A stretch of DNA of 64,000 nucleotides, from assembly GCA_045837725.1 (NCBI GenBank), contig JBEWZL010000209.1, positions 585,274-649,273 on the forward strand, read 5' to 3'. The translations under genes were made by a program, and so were the position numbers. Below the pieces are notes generated by a model. That model made no database searches. It was given only the letters and a program-made list of their open reading frames with translations, and had not been told where the DNA came from. Positions 25,601-36,844 of this stretch are shown piece after piece. The DNA is from Vermamoeba vermiformis (taxonomy: Eukaryota; Tubulinea; Echinamoebida). Positions within the stretch are counted from its first letter, which is position 1; each line of letters opens with the position of its first letter.

Positions 25601-27484
25601 CCAAAACCAAGCAAAACGCTGTCAGGTTTCTGTTAACAGGCTAGGTTAGTACACGATCAACTGAACTCACTCAAACTAGTGAACTCACCTCGCGTTGAAT
25701 AACGCCCTCGACCATTTGTGTAGTGACAGGCAAGAAGTAGACTTTATCGGCAATACCCTTGGCGGTTTGGACGGTAGCAATGTTCGGGTTGATCAAGACG
25801 GTCTCAACACCTTCTTCCTTGAGGGCCTTGATGCACTGAGAGCCAGAGTAATCGAACTCTCCGGCTTGACCGATTTGCAGAGCACCAGAACCGATGATCA
25901 AAACCTTACGAGCGGTTTGAGTCTTAGCGGGTTGAGCGATGAGGTGAGTCTTGTTCTTGTAGTTGACGACAGTGTCGTAGAACTTGCCGAAGAGGTACTT
26001 GGTATCGTATGGGCCACCACGAGCTTCAGGGTGGAATTGAACGCTGAAGAAAGGCTTGGTCGCGTGCATGATACCTTCGTTGGAGCCGTCGTTTTGGTTA
26101 ATGAAGTAAGGCTTCCAGCCAGCAGGCAAAGTTTGGTTGTCAACAGCGTAGCCGTGGTTTTGAGAAGTAATGTAGCATCGTCCGGATGTCTGATCCATAG
26201 CAGGTTGGTTTTGACCTCTGTTACCGTACTTCAATTTGTAGGTATTGGCGCCAGCGGCGAGGGCCATAAGTTGGTTACCCAAGCAAATACCTGATAGCGG
26301 GTAATTAATACAAATTATTTGTGATTTTTAAAGTATAAATCCGCGTTTGCCACGGATCGAATCCCTTACCGAAAATAGGTTTTCCGATTTGATAAGCTTT
26401 CTGAATGTGAGAGATGGTAGCAGTGACTGTAGCGGGATCACCAGGACCGTTGGAAATGAAGAGACCGTCGTAATCTTCGTTGGTAAAGTCGTAGTCCCAA
26501 GGCACAACTTTAACGGTAACGTCGCCCATTTTGACGAGCTCTCTGATAATGTTGTACTTCATACCGCAGTCTACGGCGATGATCTTAAGCTTGCCATGGC
26601 CGTAAGTCTTGACTTCCTTGGTAGAAACTTTCTCCACCAAGTTGCCGGAAAAGGCGCCTTCGAGATCGATATCTTGGTCGAAAACAATTTTACCAAGCAT
26701 AACACCGCGGCTACGGAGCTTGCGAGTCAAGGCACGAGTATCGATTCCGCTGAGAGCGGGGATATTTTCGCTCTTGAGCCAGTCGCCCAAAGATCTTTCA
26801 GCTTGCCAGTGAGAGTAGTTCTCCGAGTAGTTAGAGACGAGCAAACCAGAAACATCTGTAGGAGAAGTGGATTAAGGAAAAAAAAAGTCTGGATCTTGTG
26901 GATTTGAAGTTCATGAACGGTTTAAAATTAAACATAAATTTTTAGGCAACTAGGGCTTAAGGATACGAATTCGATCGGATTCGAAGTGCTTGAGAAGGCC
27001 AACTTCGTCTGTTTCGCGAAGAGGCACACCATAGTTGCCGACCAACGGGTAAGTGATAGTCAAAATTTGGCTCTTGTACGAAGGATCTGTAAGGGATTCA
27101 GGATAGCCGACCATACCGGTGTTGAAGACGACTTCACCCTTCGTAGGGCGGTAGGCACCAAAGGAGGTACCTGCGAAGGTGGTTCCGTCTTCAAGGACCA
27201 AGTAGCCCTTCAAAAAAATTAAGTTAGCGAAACGGCGGATGAAAGCAAAAAGCTAAAAATAACCAATTTGTGTTTTTGTGAATGCGATCGTTTGCTTACC
27301 GGTTCGCCGTGACCATCCTTAGCCTTGGAGGCGTACAGACGCTTGCTGCCAACGGCGGTTTTCGGGTTTACAACCGCGGAGGATAGTTTACCAACTGCAT
27401 TTATAGAAATTGTTATAATAATGAATGAGAATGCGTAATTAAGATTGAGCTCGTACCTGAAAGTTTTTGGATCGCGCGCAGCAT
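22672..27484 (-). CDS. Mitochondrial glutamine-dependent carbamoyl-phosphate synthase (CPS I/III type)
   Basis: One polypeptide of about 1450 residues. MLRAIQKLS plus a short exon ending in [15 protein letters not shown] forms a mitochondrial presequence. The small subunit follows ([41 protein letters not shown]) with a class I amidotransferase: [10 protein letters not shown], then [15 protein letters not shown] with the catalytic Cys kept, and [14 protein letters not shown] with the His-x-Glu. Two ATP-grasp synthetase halves follow ([39 protein letters not shown]) and a C-terminal MGS-type regulatory domain ([25 protein letters not shown]). No DHOase or ATCase is fused. It makes carbamoyl phosphate from glutamine, bicarbonate and 2 ATP. 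An intact Cys with a mitochondrial leader is CPS III-like rather than ammonia-only CPS I. It is head-to-head with GSIII. Confidence 0.96.
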
Positions 27485-27753
27485 GTTGCGAAGTGTAGAA
27501 ATAAAAGCAAAATAATCAAAAAAAGAAAAATCTCGAGCGGTCCGTTGCACGTGGCCGAAAATTTTATCCATAAATTTTTGGAAGCTTAAACCTTTGCAAT
27601 GATTTCGAAAAAAAAAACGGTACAAATTTGGAAAGGAGGATACCGCGGAGATTAGAAATCCAGAGCCCATGTGACTTTTTTAAACATAAACCAGTTTTAT
27701 AAATAAAATTTTGCTTACCTCCTCATTCATCATCACAACGTAACAACAAAGCC
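27485..27753. promoter_or_regulatory. Shared upstream region of CPS (-) and GSIII (+)
   Basis: Only 269 bases separate the two start codons, so the promoters must lie back to back here. Short A-rich and T-rich tracts (for example near 27606 and 27676) are visible, but no firmly recognisable operator. CPS consumes the product of GSIII, so shared control makes sense; this is inferred from layout only. Confidence 0.55.
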
Positions 27754-30201
27754 ATGGCTGACGCTCGCAAAGAGATCTTCACTTCTATCGTTAACTCCAC
27801 TCCTCGTCGTGTGGAGGAAAAACACTGGAACAACGCTAAGGAGTTCATCGAAACATTCGCCGACGAAGTGTTGACCGATGAGATCCTTCGCAACTTGGTT
27901 CCCGACTCCACTTGGAAAGCGTACCAAAAGGCTCGCCAAGATCCTCACCACGACATCGACGCTCAAACCGCGGACCAAATCGCCAACGCTATGAAGGAGT
28001 GGGCCTTGTCTAAAGGTAAGAATTTAACGTTAGTTTTAGCTTTATTTCGGACAAAATCGATATCCATTTTTAGTGATCCAGATTTTAATATTAAAATTTA
28101 ATTAGGTGCGACTCACTTTACTCACTGGTTCCACCCCATGACTGGCGCTACTGGCGAGAAGCATGACTCTTTCTTGAACTACTCTCGCAAGGACAACAAA
28201 TTCATCATCGAGTTCAGCGGCCGCGAGTTGATTAAGGGCGAGCCCGACGCCTCTTCATTCCCTAGCGGTAAGTGCTTTATCGGGATTCAACCGTTTCACA
28301 ATCTGCGACCTTGAGATTTGTTTACTAAGTATACTAAATTAGGTGGTGTACGCGTTACCTTCGAAGCCCGTGGCTACACTGTTTGGGACATGAGCTCTCC
28401 TGCCTTCATTAAACGCGGTGCCAACGGATCCAGTCTCTACATCCCAACCGCTTTCTGCTCCTGGTAAGTTTCTGGATCGATCTACGTTTCGCATCTAAAA
28501 ATGGAAACTTACAATTGCTGCAGGACTGGTGAAGCCCTTGATACTAAGACTCCTCTCTTGAGAGCCGAAGAAGCCATCTCTCGCGAATGCACTCGCTTGT
28601 TGAAGGTTATCGGAGAAACGGATGTGGACTTCGTCCGCACTACTATGGGTCCGGAGCAAGAATTCTTCCTTATTGATCGTGGCTACTATCTTAGCAGACC
28701 CGACCTTGTTGCCGTTGGTCGTACCGTCGTTGGTGCCCCACCAAACAAGGGTCAAGAGAGCGAATATCACTATTTTGGCGCTATCGACCAAAGAGTATTG
28801 GCATGCTTGCAAGAGCTCGAAATTGAGTTGTGGCGATTGGGCATCCCCGTCAAGACTCGCCACAATGAGGTCGCTCCTTCACAATTCGAGATGGCTCCAA
28901 TTTACGAAGGCTCGGTTATTGCCGCAGATCACAACTTGTTGGCAATGGATGTGTTGCGCGAAGTTGCTGCTAAGCACGGACTTGCTTGCTTGTTGCACGA
29001 GAAGCCCTTCAGCTACGTTAACGGCTCTGGCAAGCACTTGAACTGGTCTCTTGAAACTAGCAAGAAGGAGAACTTGCTCGAACCTGGCGCTACTCCTCGC
29101 GACAACCAACGCTTCATTCTCTTCTTGGCCGTTATTCTCAGAGCTATTCACCTCCACGGCGAGATGCTCCGCGCTGTTATTGCAGTGCCGGGCAACACTC
29201 ACAGATTGGGCGCCAACGAAGCTCCTCCAGTTATCATCTCCGCTTACTTGGGATCTGAATTGGATGCTGCTTGCAAGAGCGTTATGGCTGCTGACTCTGG
29301 TGCCGCCAACGGCAATGCTCAAAACGTTCTTCGCTTGGGCGTTTCTAACTTGCCTCCTTTGCCTCGCGATCCTTCTGACCGTAACCGCACTTCTCCTTTC
29401 GCCTTCACTGGCAACAAGTTCGAATTCCGTGCTTGCGGTTCTTCTCAAAACATCTCCTTCCCCATCACTGTGTTGAACAGCATCGTTGCCGACTCCGTTA
29501 GATACTTCGCTGACGAGATCGAGAAGCGTGTTGCATCCGGTACTGCTCGTGCTCAAGCCATCAACAATATCATCATTGAGGAGCTTAAGAAGCACTACAC
29601 TGTTGTTTTCAACGGCAACGGCTACAGCGAAGAGTGGGTTGTTGAGGCCGTCAAGAGAGGTTTGCCCTTGTTGAAGACTGCCCCTGAAGCCTTGGCTGTT
29701 TGGGACAAGCCTGAGAGTCTCCGCATCTTCAAAGAACAAGGTGTTCTGAGCCACATCGAGGCCTCCTCTCGCTCGCTCATTTTGCACGAAGCCTTCTTCG
29801 AGAGCATGTTGACCGAAGCCCGCGTCATGGTCGACCTGGCCTCCACTCGTATCACTCCTGCCGCCGTGAACTATCAAAGACAATTGGCTCGCAGCTACAA
29901 CGACGCTTTGTCCGTCCTCAAGGACGAGAAGCTCTTCGTCAACCAAAAGAGCACTTTGTCTTCCGTCACTGCATTGCTGGAGAAGCTAATCCACGCTACC
30001 AACGAACTCCGCGAGATCCTCCACAAGGCTGAGGCTGATGTCAAGAAGACGGATTTCAGAAAGGCTTTGGCTGCTTGGTACGAGCCTGTCATGAGCACTA
30101 TGCCCAAGGTTCGATCAGCCAGCGACGAGCTTGAGCAAATCCTCAGCGACGACCTCTGGCCTTTGGCTAAGTACAGCGAAATTTTCCTCACTAGCAAATA
30201 A
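27754..30201 (+). CDS. glnN: Class III glutamine synthetase (GSIII)
   Basis: Four exons, about 740 residues, the normal GSIII size and far longer than GSI or GSII. GSIII hallmarks: [91 protein letters not shown] and [16 protein letters not shown]. These include the metal- and glutamate-binding residues of the catalytic barrel. It joins ammonia to glutamate with ATP to give glutamine. GSIII occurs in bacteria and in scattered protists (Dictyostelium, several algae). No leader is seen, suggesting a cytosolic enzyme. The start is set by AGCCATGG context and the usual GSIII N-terminus. It is convergent with ASL. Confidence 0.97.
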
Positions 30202-30627
30202 GAAGCCACGGCGTTATTATTTGTTATTTTCCATATTTTTTTGTTTTGAAAGCGCGAAGATTTTTTTTTGATCTGTTTAATAAATTACTTACTTACTGAA
30301 GTCCACAATGCATCTCGACCCCAAATAATGAATATTCACTACAAGCACAGTCTCATATTGATGACATTGCTAACAAGTACCGAGCTGATCAAAAACAGGT
30401 TAGTCAATTTAATAATTAAAGATACCCAAACGGTTACCTTTTTTTGCACGTGCGTGAGCTTGCTCATATTTAGATTTTTGAGAAGTGAATTCACGCGTTA
30501 TAGTATATCCACCTGCTTCATCTAACGCTCCTGATATTTAAAATGTATTTATTTGCACGAAATAAATCAAAAATCATTAAATATCGTGACGTTGTCGTGT
30601 TTGTCACATTAATTGAAAAGCAAAAAA
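30202..30627. other. Convergent 3' region of GSIII and ASL
   Basis: AT-rich spacer holding the two 3' untranslated regions. Several T runs (near 30237 and 30262) and AATAAA-like sequences are present. No supported gene. Confidence 0.55.
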
Positions 30628-32453
30628 TTAATTTTTGTAGTTGGCAGGAATCATGTTGAGCAACTCTTGGGCGGTCTTGATGGAGCCAGCCTTGGAGGCA
30701 ATGGTGCGGACAGTGTCGTAAGCAGACTTGACACGGTTGTTATCGGCTTCGAGGACCTTCTTGTGTTCCTCCAACTCGCTGCGGAATTGCTTCAACATAT
30801 CGGCAACAGCCTTAGGACCAGTACCACCAACAGAGTTGTAAGTCATCATAACAGACTTCGGGTCGAGAACGCGTTGCAAATCTTCGCGAGAAGCCTTGAT
30901 ATTGTGCTTGTTGACAATGTGGTTGTAGCAGGCTTCGAAGTTCTTGAAGTTGTCCTTGGCGCGGTAGAGATCACCGACCAAGCTGCCGACAATATGGTGA
31001 GCCTCTCTGAAAGGAACGTTGTGCTTGGAGACCAAGTAGTTAGCAAGCTCGGTAGCATTGGCGAAGTTCTCAAAGGCGAGCTCGTTCATTCTCTCGGTGT
31101 TGATGGTGGTGGACTTGATGAGAGGAGGGATGACTTCAATAGCCTTGTTGATGATGTTCAAGGACTCGACGAGGATCTCCTTGTCTTCGTGGAAGTCTCT
31201 GTTGTAGCCAGAAGGCAAGCCCTTCATCATAGTGAAGCCAGCGACCATCAAACCGTTGATGCGACCAGAGCGACCACGGAGCAACTCGAGAGCACCAGGG
31301 TTTTTCTTTTGAGGCATCATAGACGAGCCCATAGCGAAGCCGTCGTCGAGAGTGAGGGTTCTGAACTCGTAAGAAGACCAGAAGATGAATTCTTCGGCCA
31401 ATCTGCTCAAGGTAGATTCCAAGATGGCGACAGCGCTGACGGTCTCGAGCATGAAGTCACGAGCAGAGGTAGCGTCCAAACCGTGAGGATGAACCTTTTG
31501 GAAGCCCATCAAACGAGTGGTGATTGTTCTGTTAATGGGGAATGAAGTGCCAGCAATAGCACCAGTGCCGAGAGGGTTTTGATCGGTAGTGTCGTACGCG
31601 CGCTTCAGACGTTCCAAGTCACGCAACAAGATAGCGGCGTAGTGAGACAACCAGTAAGCAACAGAGATGGGTTGAGCGTGTTGAACGTGGGTGTAGCTAA
31701 CCATAACTGTTTCCAGGTATTGCTGAGATCGCTCCAAGAAAGTCTCGACGGCTTCAACAACGCGTCCTCGGAGCTCCAAGAGTCTGCGGCGAGCGTACAA
31801 CTTAGAGTCCAATACGACTTGGTCGTTACGAGAGCGGCAAGTGTGCATACGACCACCGTGATCCATGCCGATCTCCTTGATCAGACGAGCTTCGACGTTC
31901 ATGTGCACGTCTTCTTGTTCGTGGCCAAGAGCCCACTTCTTATCAATCTATTTTAATTATTACGGGTAAGTAGGAGAATTTTTAAAATTAATTCATAAAA
32001 AATTAATCCAGTACTTACGAAGTCGTTTTGGAACTTTAGAAGAGCTGGCAAAATTGCGGCAGCAGCGGCAGGAGGGATAACTCCTTGAGCACCAAGCATG
32101 GTAGTATGCGCCAAGCTACCCCAGATGTCTTCAACGACCAAGTTGCTATCGACGGTGATGGATTCGGTCCATTTAAGGAGCGAAGTATCGACGTCTCTCG
32201 AGAAACGACCACCCCACAACTTGGTAGATTTCTTCTCGCTGGCCAAAGGAGAGCTACTCCGAAAGGTATTATTAATACAGCCGTACTTAATTATCAACTA
32301 TTCTTAAACTAACCTTGTGTGGAAGGAAGCCACGGGAGTTGCCTTGCGGGCCTCAGTTGCGAGGACAGGAGCAACAACGTTAGGCTTACGAGCAGCACGG
32401 GATACGGTTCTGCTAGTAGCAGAAGCGACGCGGCGAGTGATTTGCGAAAGCAT
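30628..32453 (-). CDS. ASL: Argininosuccinate lyase with organelle leader
   Basis: Minus strand from ATG 32453. The N-terminus MLSQITRRVASATSRTVSRA is Arg/Ser/Ala-rich with no acidic residues, a typical mitochondrial presequence; ASL is usually cytosolic, so this is notable. The lyase begins KLWGGRFSRDVDTSLLKWTE and continues with HMNVEARLIKEIG, GGRMHTCRSRNDQVVLD, YTHVQHAQPISVAYWLSHY, DQNPLGTGAIAGTSFPIN and the signature GSSMMPQKKNPGALELLRG (superfamily loop with catalytic Ser). It cleaves argininosuccinate to arginine and fumarate. Three exons. It is tail-to-tail with GSIII and head-to-head with ATCase. Confidence 0.97.
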
Positions 32454-32733
32454 CTGTGTTTGTTTGGTAGATGGAGTGGATGAAACAAAAAACGAAAATC
32501 TAAACCACCAAGGTAGGCAAATTTATTAAATTTATGGTTAAAATAGTTCAACAAAAGGGCATATTCCTTTTATAGACTACTGAAATATAAATCTCCGTGG
32601 ATCGCGCTCCAAAAAATGTACGCAAAGTTTTCCCAGCACGTGGCGACTTTTCCTCCGACAATAGCAACGGATAGCATCCGTTTCAGTTTATGGTTTGGTG
32701 ACCACGTAGCTCATTCAATCTCACAAAAAACAA
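32454..32733. promoter_or_regulatory. Shared upstream region of ASL (-) and ATCase (+)
   Basis: 280 bases between the two start codons, a size close to the CPS/GSIII spacer. It holds a C-rich patch near 32625-32660 and A/T tracts. No motif can be named with confidence. Co-regulation is inferred only from the head-to-head layout. Confidence 0.5.
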
Positions 32734-34069
32734 ATGTTGAAGAACGCAATTACTAAGGGTACGACCTCCGGCATTTGTTCGTTATAAATCCCGTACTAAC
32801 GTCGATTACTTTAGGAGTTCAACTCTTATCAAGCAACAGTGCTCGCAAATCTCCTTCTTTGGTTCGGGTATGCCTGGATCCACTAAGTTTATTTTTATTT
32901 CGATTTTAAGTTTTTATTTTTAAAAATTAGGGTCTCGCTACAGCTTCGCCTCGCGTTGCCAGCTTGAAGGGCAAGAGCATTTTGTCTCATGCTCAGTTCG
33001 ACAAGAACACTTTGGACGAGCTATTCGATGTTGCCAAGTACCTCAAGAAAGTCGTGGATGAGAAGGGCGAAACCAACGATCTCGCTGGAAAATACATGGC
33101 TGCTGTCTTTTATGAGCCATCAACACGTACTACTTCTTCTTTCCAAACCGCTATGATGCGCTTGGGCGGAAAGGTTATTGGTGGTACGTACAATTTTCAT
33201 TAATCGCAGTTTATTTAAGGGACGCGTTACTAACCGTTAAATGACCTAGTGAACTCTCAAGCTTCATCTGTTGCCAAGGGTGAGACTCTTCCTGACACTA
33301 TTCGTGTTATGCAAAACTACGTGGATGCGATCGTTCTGCGCCATCCTGAGATGGGAGCCGCTGCTACCGCCGCTAAATGGTCCAGAGTACCTATCCTTAA
33401 CGCTGGTAATTTTAATATTATTTTTAACGCCCAAAGACTTTTCTAACAAAGATTTTAGGTGATGGTGCTAACGAACATCCGACTCAAGCTTTGCTCGATA
33501 TGTTCTGCGTCAAAGAAGAGCTCGGCAAGCTCAATGGCTTGACTGTAACCATGCTCGGTGACTTGAAGGTACGTAGCTGATGTCGGCAGTAATGTACAGT
33601 CCTTGTAACATTTATTAATGGCTTGTTTCTCGCTTAGTACGGCCGCACTGTGCACTCGATGGCACCTTTGATGGCACACTACGGCATCAAGTTCAACTTG
33701 GTCTCGCCTCCTTCATTGAAGATGCCCAGCGAATACGTTACTTTGTTGAAGAGCAAGGGCGCACAAGTCACTGAAACTGAGGACCTCGAGAGCGTGTTGA
33801 AGTCCACCGACGTGTTATATGTGACTCGTGTTCAAAAGGAGCGCTTTGCTACTGAAGAAGAGTACAAAAAGGTCAAGGGTTGCTACATCATCGACCCTGC
33901 TCTCTTGTCTCGTGCTCCCAAGAACATGCTCGTACTTCATCCTCTGCCTCGTGTCGATGAAATCACTCCCGAAGTCGACAGCGACAGCCGTGCTATGTAC
34001 TTCAAAGAGCCTCGCTATGGTATGATCATGCGCATGGCTCTCTTGCTCTCCGTTCTCGGTGGCAAATAA
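32734..34069 (+). CDS. Aspartate carbamoyltransferase, stand-alone, with organelle leader
   Basis: Exons encode MLKNAITK, a Ser/Arg-rich second exon ([18 protein letters not shown]) and [19 protein letters not shown], together a plausible mitochondrial presequence. The enzyme then shows [21 protein letters not shown] (the STRT carbamoyl-phosphate loop), [19 protein letters not shown] (the 80s loop), [51 protein letters not shown] and [11 protein letters not shown]. It makes carbamoyl aspartate, the first committed pyrimidine intermediate. It is not fused to CPS, unlike animal CAD. A leader on both CPS and ATCase would let carbamoyl phosphate be used inside the mitochondrion. Confidence 0.96.
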
Positions 34070-34114
34070 GCTCAGTAGCGAATAAATGCACTTATTCATC
34101 GACGAGATTTTATT

Positions 34115-34483
34115 TTACGACTCTTTCACAATAGCCACGACGAGCAAGTAGATGTGATTCTCGCGGCTTTTCAAAAAAAGCTCATCCTTATTGATAGCTG
34201 AAACGTGTTTGAATAATTTAAATTACCGCCTTTCGCTTACTAACGATAATGTAGAATGCAACATCACAAAAACAAAGTCGTGTTTGGCACCAGTCATAGT
34301 CAGTCATAAACTGTACTTGTCTCGATGTGCACTCCGCGTGCGCTATTCCATTACACTTACCTTGTCACCTCCTCCTACTTTTTCGATAACTTGTTCGTAA
34401 TCAGTGACTTCTTCGAGCGTGCGCGGAACGTAGATCTGTCAGAACACTTCATCTTCAGCTTGATTAGAAACTACTTCTTGCAT
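34115..34483 (-). CDS. Possible small spliced gene, unrecognised
   Basis: Exons inferred from splice signals on the minus strand: ATGCAAGAA, a 42-base intron ending in TGACAG, IYVPRTLEEVTDYEQVIEKV (ending GGGDK), a GTAAGT intron of about 50 bases, a short exon, a GTAAGC intron, then KDELFLKSRENHIYLLVVAI and stop. The splice sites match the house style, and the first and last exons have a protein-like composition. The middle exon is less convincing. No family is recognised. The stop lies about 50 bases from the ATCase stop, so the genes converge. Confidence 0.4.
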
Positions 34484-35094
34484 CTAAGATATATTATTAA
34501 GTGTTGGAACAAATATCATTATTTGTAGTTCGACGTGGACGATAATTAAAATGGTTTAGCATAAGAAATGCGGTTAAATAAAAATTTGGATGTAGCAACG
34601 GAAGCGTCGTATGCGATAAGAGCTGATAAACTAGTTTATCTATTAATTTTACTTATTTTCACACTTAATTAACCTGTTTACGTGTAAGTAGATTTAATTT
34701 CAGTGGATTAGAGTTCGCTCCTCATGTGACAACCAAGTTATAACTTACTTTTACTTTCTTAAATATTGAGCGAGAACGAAAAGGCGGCATTGGTTAGTTG
34801 TGGTTCTTGGTAAAGATTCAAGTTCAAAAATGATAAAACTTAATTAAATGCCGAACATAATCCGCACCACAAAGTACAATGAACCTCGAACGAATAGTCT
34901 ATTCGAGAGTTACATTATTATTGCTCACTTAGCATGGAGAAACAAAACTGCAAGATCGAGTTGCAAACGAGGTGAATAGTTTACGCTTCATTTATTTTAG
35001 GAACTACTTCGATAATCAAGTCCTTTAATGATAAAAATCCTGGTAGATTCGATTGCTTTTAGTATTTTTAATTAATTTAATTAATAATTGATTT
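34484..35094. other. Intergenic, no gene seen
   Basis: About 600 bases of AT-rich DNA before the 3' end of the secreted glycoprotein gene. I could not support an ORF, tRNA or repeat. It may hold the promoter of the small gene at 34115-34483 and the 3' region of the next gene. Confidence 0.5.
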
Positions 35095-36706
35095 TTACAT
35101 TGCTAACGAAACGATTGATAGCATTGCCACGAGAAAAACATTGCCAACTCGATTAACATCACTCGCACTAACAACTTGACGTTTGGGACACACAAACGTG
35201 GCAGTGCATTGGCCTACTTGAAGTCCTAATCGTTCAATATTGAGCTCGACGATCGCTTTGTCATTCGATACCTCAAAGTTGTTGATCGATGCCATTGGCT
35301 CACCACAGTTGTCGTCAACGTACTGAAACGCATCGATGAGCAGCTGCGTAAAGCCTGCTTCGTTGCACGACGTGACAGGAACGTCTTGCACACACGAAGT
35401 GACGTTGATTGGTTGCGAGAAGCACAGTGGATAGCTGTAAAGGAGGTACTTCTTATAGTCGAGTTCACTGCCGACTTCTCCTACGATGACAATGTCGCTC
35501 TTGGTTCGTGCCATGTACTTCAATTGCACTGCTTCACCGGTTCCGTCGTCGTCGACAGAAATTCTTCCTCCGAACTTCCATTCGCGAGTGCTATCACGAT
35601 ACATCATTACCACGCTACCGCCATACGGCCAGTCAGTTTCATTGAAGTTAATGGGGAAGTTGGGTGCCATCAAGAATGCCACGTCCTCATTGATCCACGT
35701 CGCTGTAGAAGCCCAACTGAAGTACTGATTGAAGTATTCGAGTTCAAGACCAAGGTCCTCTGAGTGAAATTCCTGCACTACTTTCCACGTCTTATTCTTT
35801 TGGTACTCGGCCACGTACACTGTTCCGCTGGACCATTCTTGAACGGTGCCTCCGAGGTAGAGAACAGTATCGTTTCCATTGTAATATGGAAGCGTCTCTT
35901 CTACAAATGATTCATAGCTGGCAAAGTACTTGCTGTCGAAGAACGCGCTCGTCATGAACAAACCAGACTTTCTCTTCGAGAACATCATTGGTATTTCCAC
36001 TGTATAGTATTGTAAAACGTTCGCAAATCCTTCAACAGAGGTATTTGTGAGTAAACTAACGTTATAGAAGTCAATGCCTTTCAAGGGCTGCACGAGTGTT
36101 CTGTTCCAGTGTCCGTCGAGATAACGCCACTCCTGAATTGAATCATCTCTACTAGTGTAAGAAAAAAAATAGCCCGTTAGAACGTCTTCTCCTGTAAATG
36201 CAGCATAATCGCAATATGAAATATCAGAGTCATTCCACTTGGTATTCAAGATCAGATTTCCTTCCGCATCCAAAGCGTAAAAAGCATAAAAACTTTCAGA
36301 CGGTCCGAACACTCCCGTCGAGTAGTTGTACGCTGAGACGAAGATCCACTTTCCGTTTGTTGTAACAAAGTTGCGATCGTAGGAACAGATTTGAAGGTCG
36401 GGTAACAGCAGCATCTCGTAACTGTCTGCCTTCTTCTTAAAAATCAGGGTCGTTAGGTCACGATAGTTTGTAGCATTGTATCGACATGTTATTATATAAT
36501 CATCAAATTGCCCTCCTCTCGGCTGTTGAAGTTTGAATTCGGATTCAGGACCAAAGACCAACTTCGGGCTCGTCACCTGACAATACTTTTATTAGTAATT
36601 TTTTTGACCATTAAATTCGACTTGCCTGAAAAGCGTTGTTTTGAACTGCTAGCGACAAAGCGAAAAGGAAAGCTAGGTAGATCTTCGGCTGTAAAGCATT
36701 ACCCAT
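35095..36706 (-). CDS. Secreted, probably GPI-anchored beta-propeller-like glycoprotein
   Basis: Minus strand. The start ATG is at 36706: MGNALQPKIYLAFLFALSLA encodes a signal peptide on its own exon. A 49-base intron (36577-36625) begins with GCAAGT, a GC-AG intron. The body has many N-x-S/T sites and repeated blades such as SFYAFYALDAEGNLIL, EWRYLDGHWNRTLV, KTWKVVQEFHSEDLGLE and TREWKFGGRISVDDDG. A Cys-rich region follows (LCFSQPINVTSCVQDVPVTS). It ends with a hydrophobic tail, VFLVAMLSIVSLAM, preceded by small residues, which fits GPI attachment. It is a distant paralogue of the head-to-head neighbour. Function unknown; a surface or adhesion protein is inferred. Confidence 0.82.
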
Positions 36707-36844
36707 TCATAGAAAGTGTTAACGGCTGTGTGGTCGTAATTCTGCTTGTACGCTATTTTGTTTCGGTTAAAATTTACACAAATTTTTTGGTTGTTGCACT
36801 GTATTTTTGGCAACCGACAATTTTTTCAATCCGAACTCTTAAAT

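Noticed and set aside
22675-26907. Long plus-strand open frames opposite CPS
   Set aside because: Shadows caused by strong codon bias of CPS on the minus strand; rich in Leu/Val/Asp without family motifs.
28879-29946. 355-residue minus-strand frame opposite GSIII
   Set aside because: Antisense shadow of a highly expressed gene with biased codons.
30613-31956. Plus-strand frames opposite ASL
   Set aside because: Same codon-bias shadow; no domain.
35386-35763. Plus-strand ORFs opposite the secreted glycoprotein
   Set aside because: No motif, no splice support and inside a clear gene.
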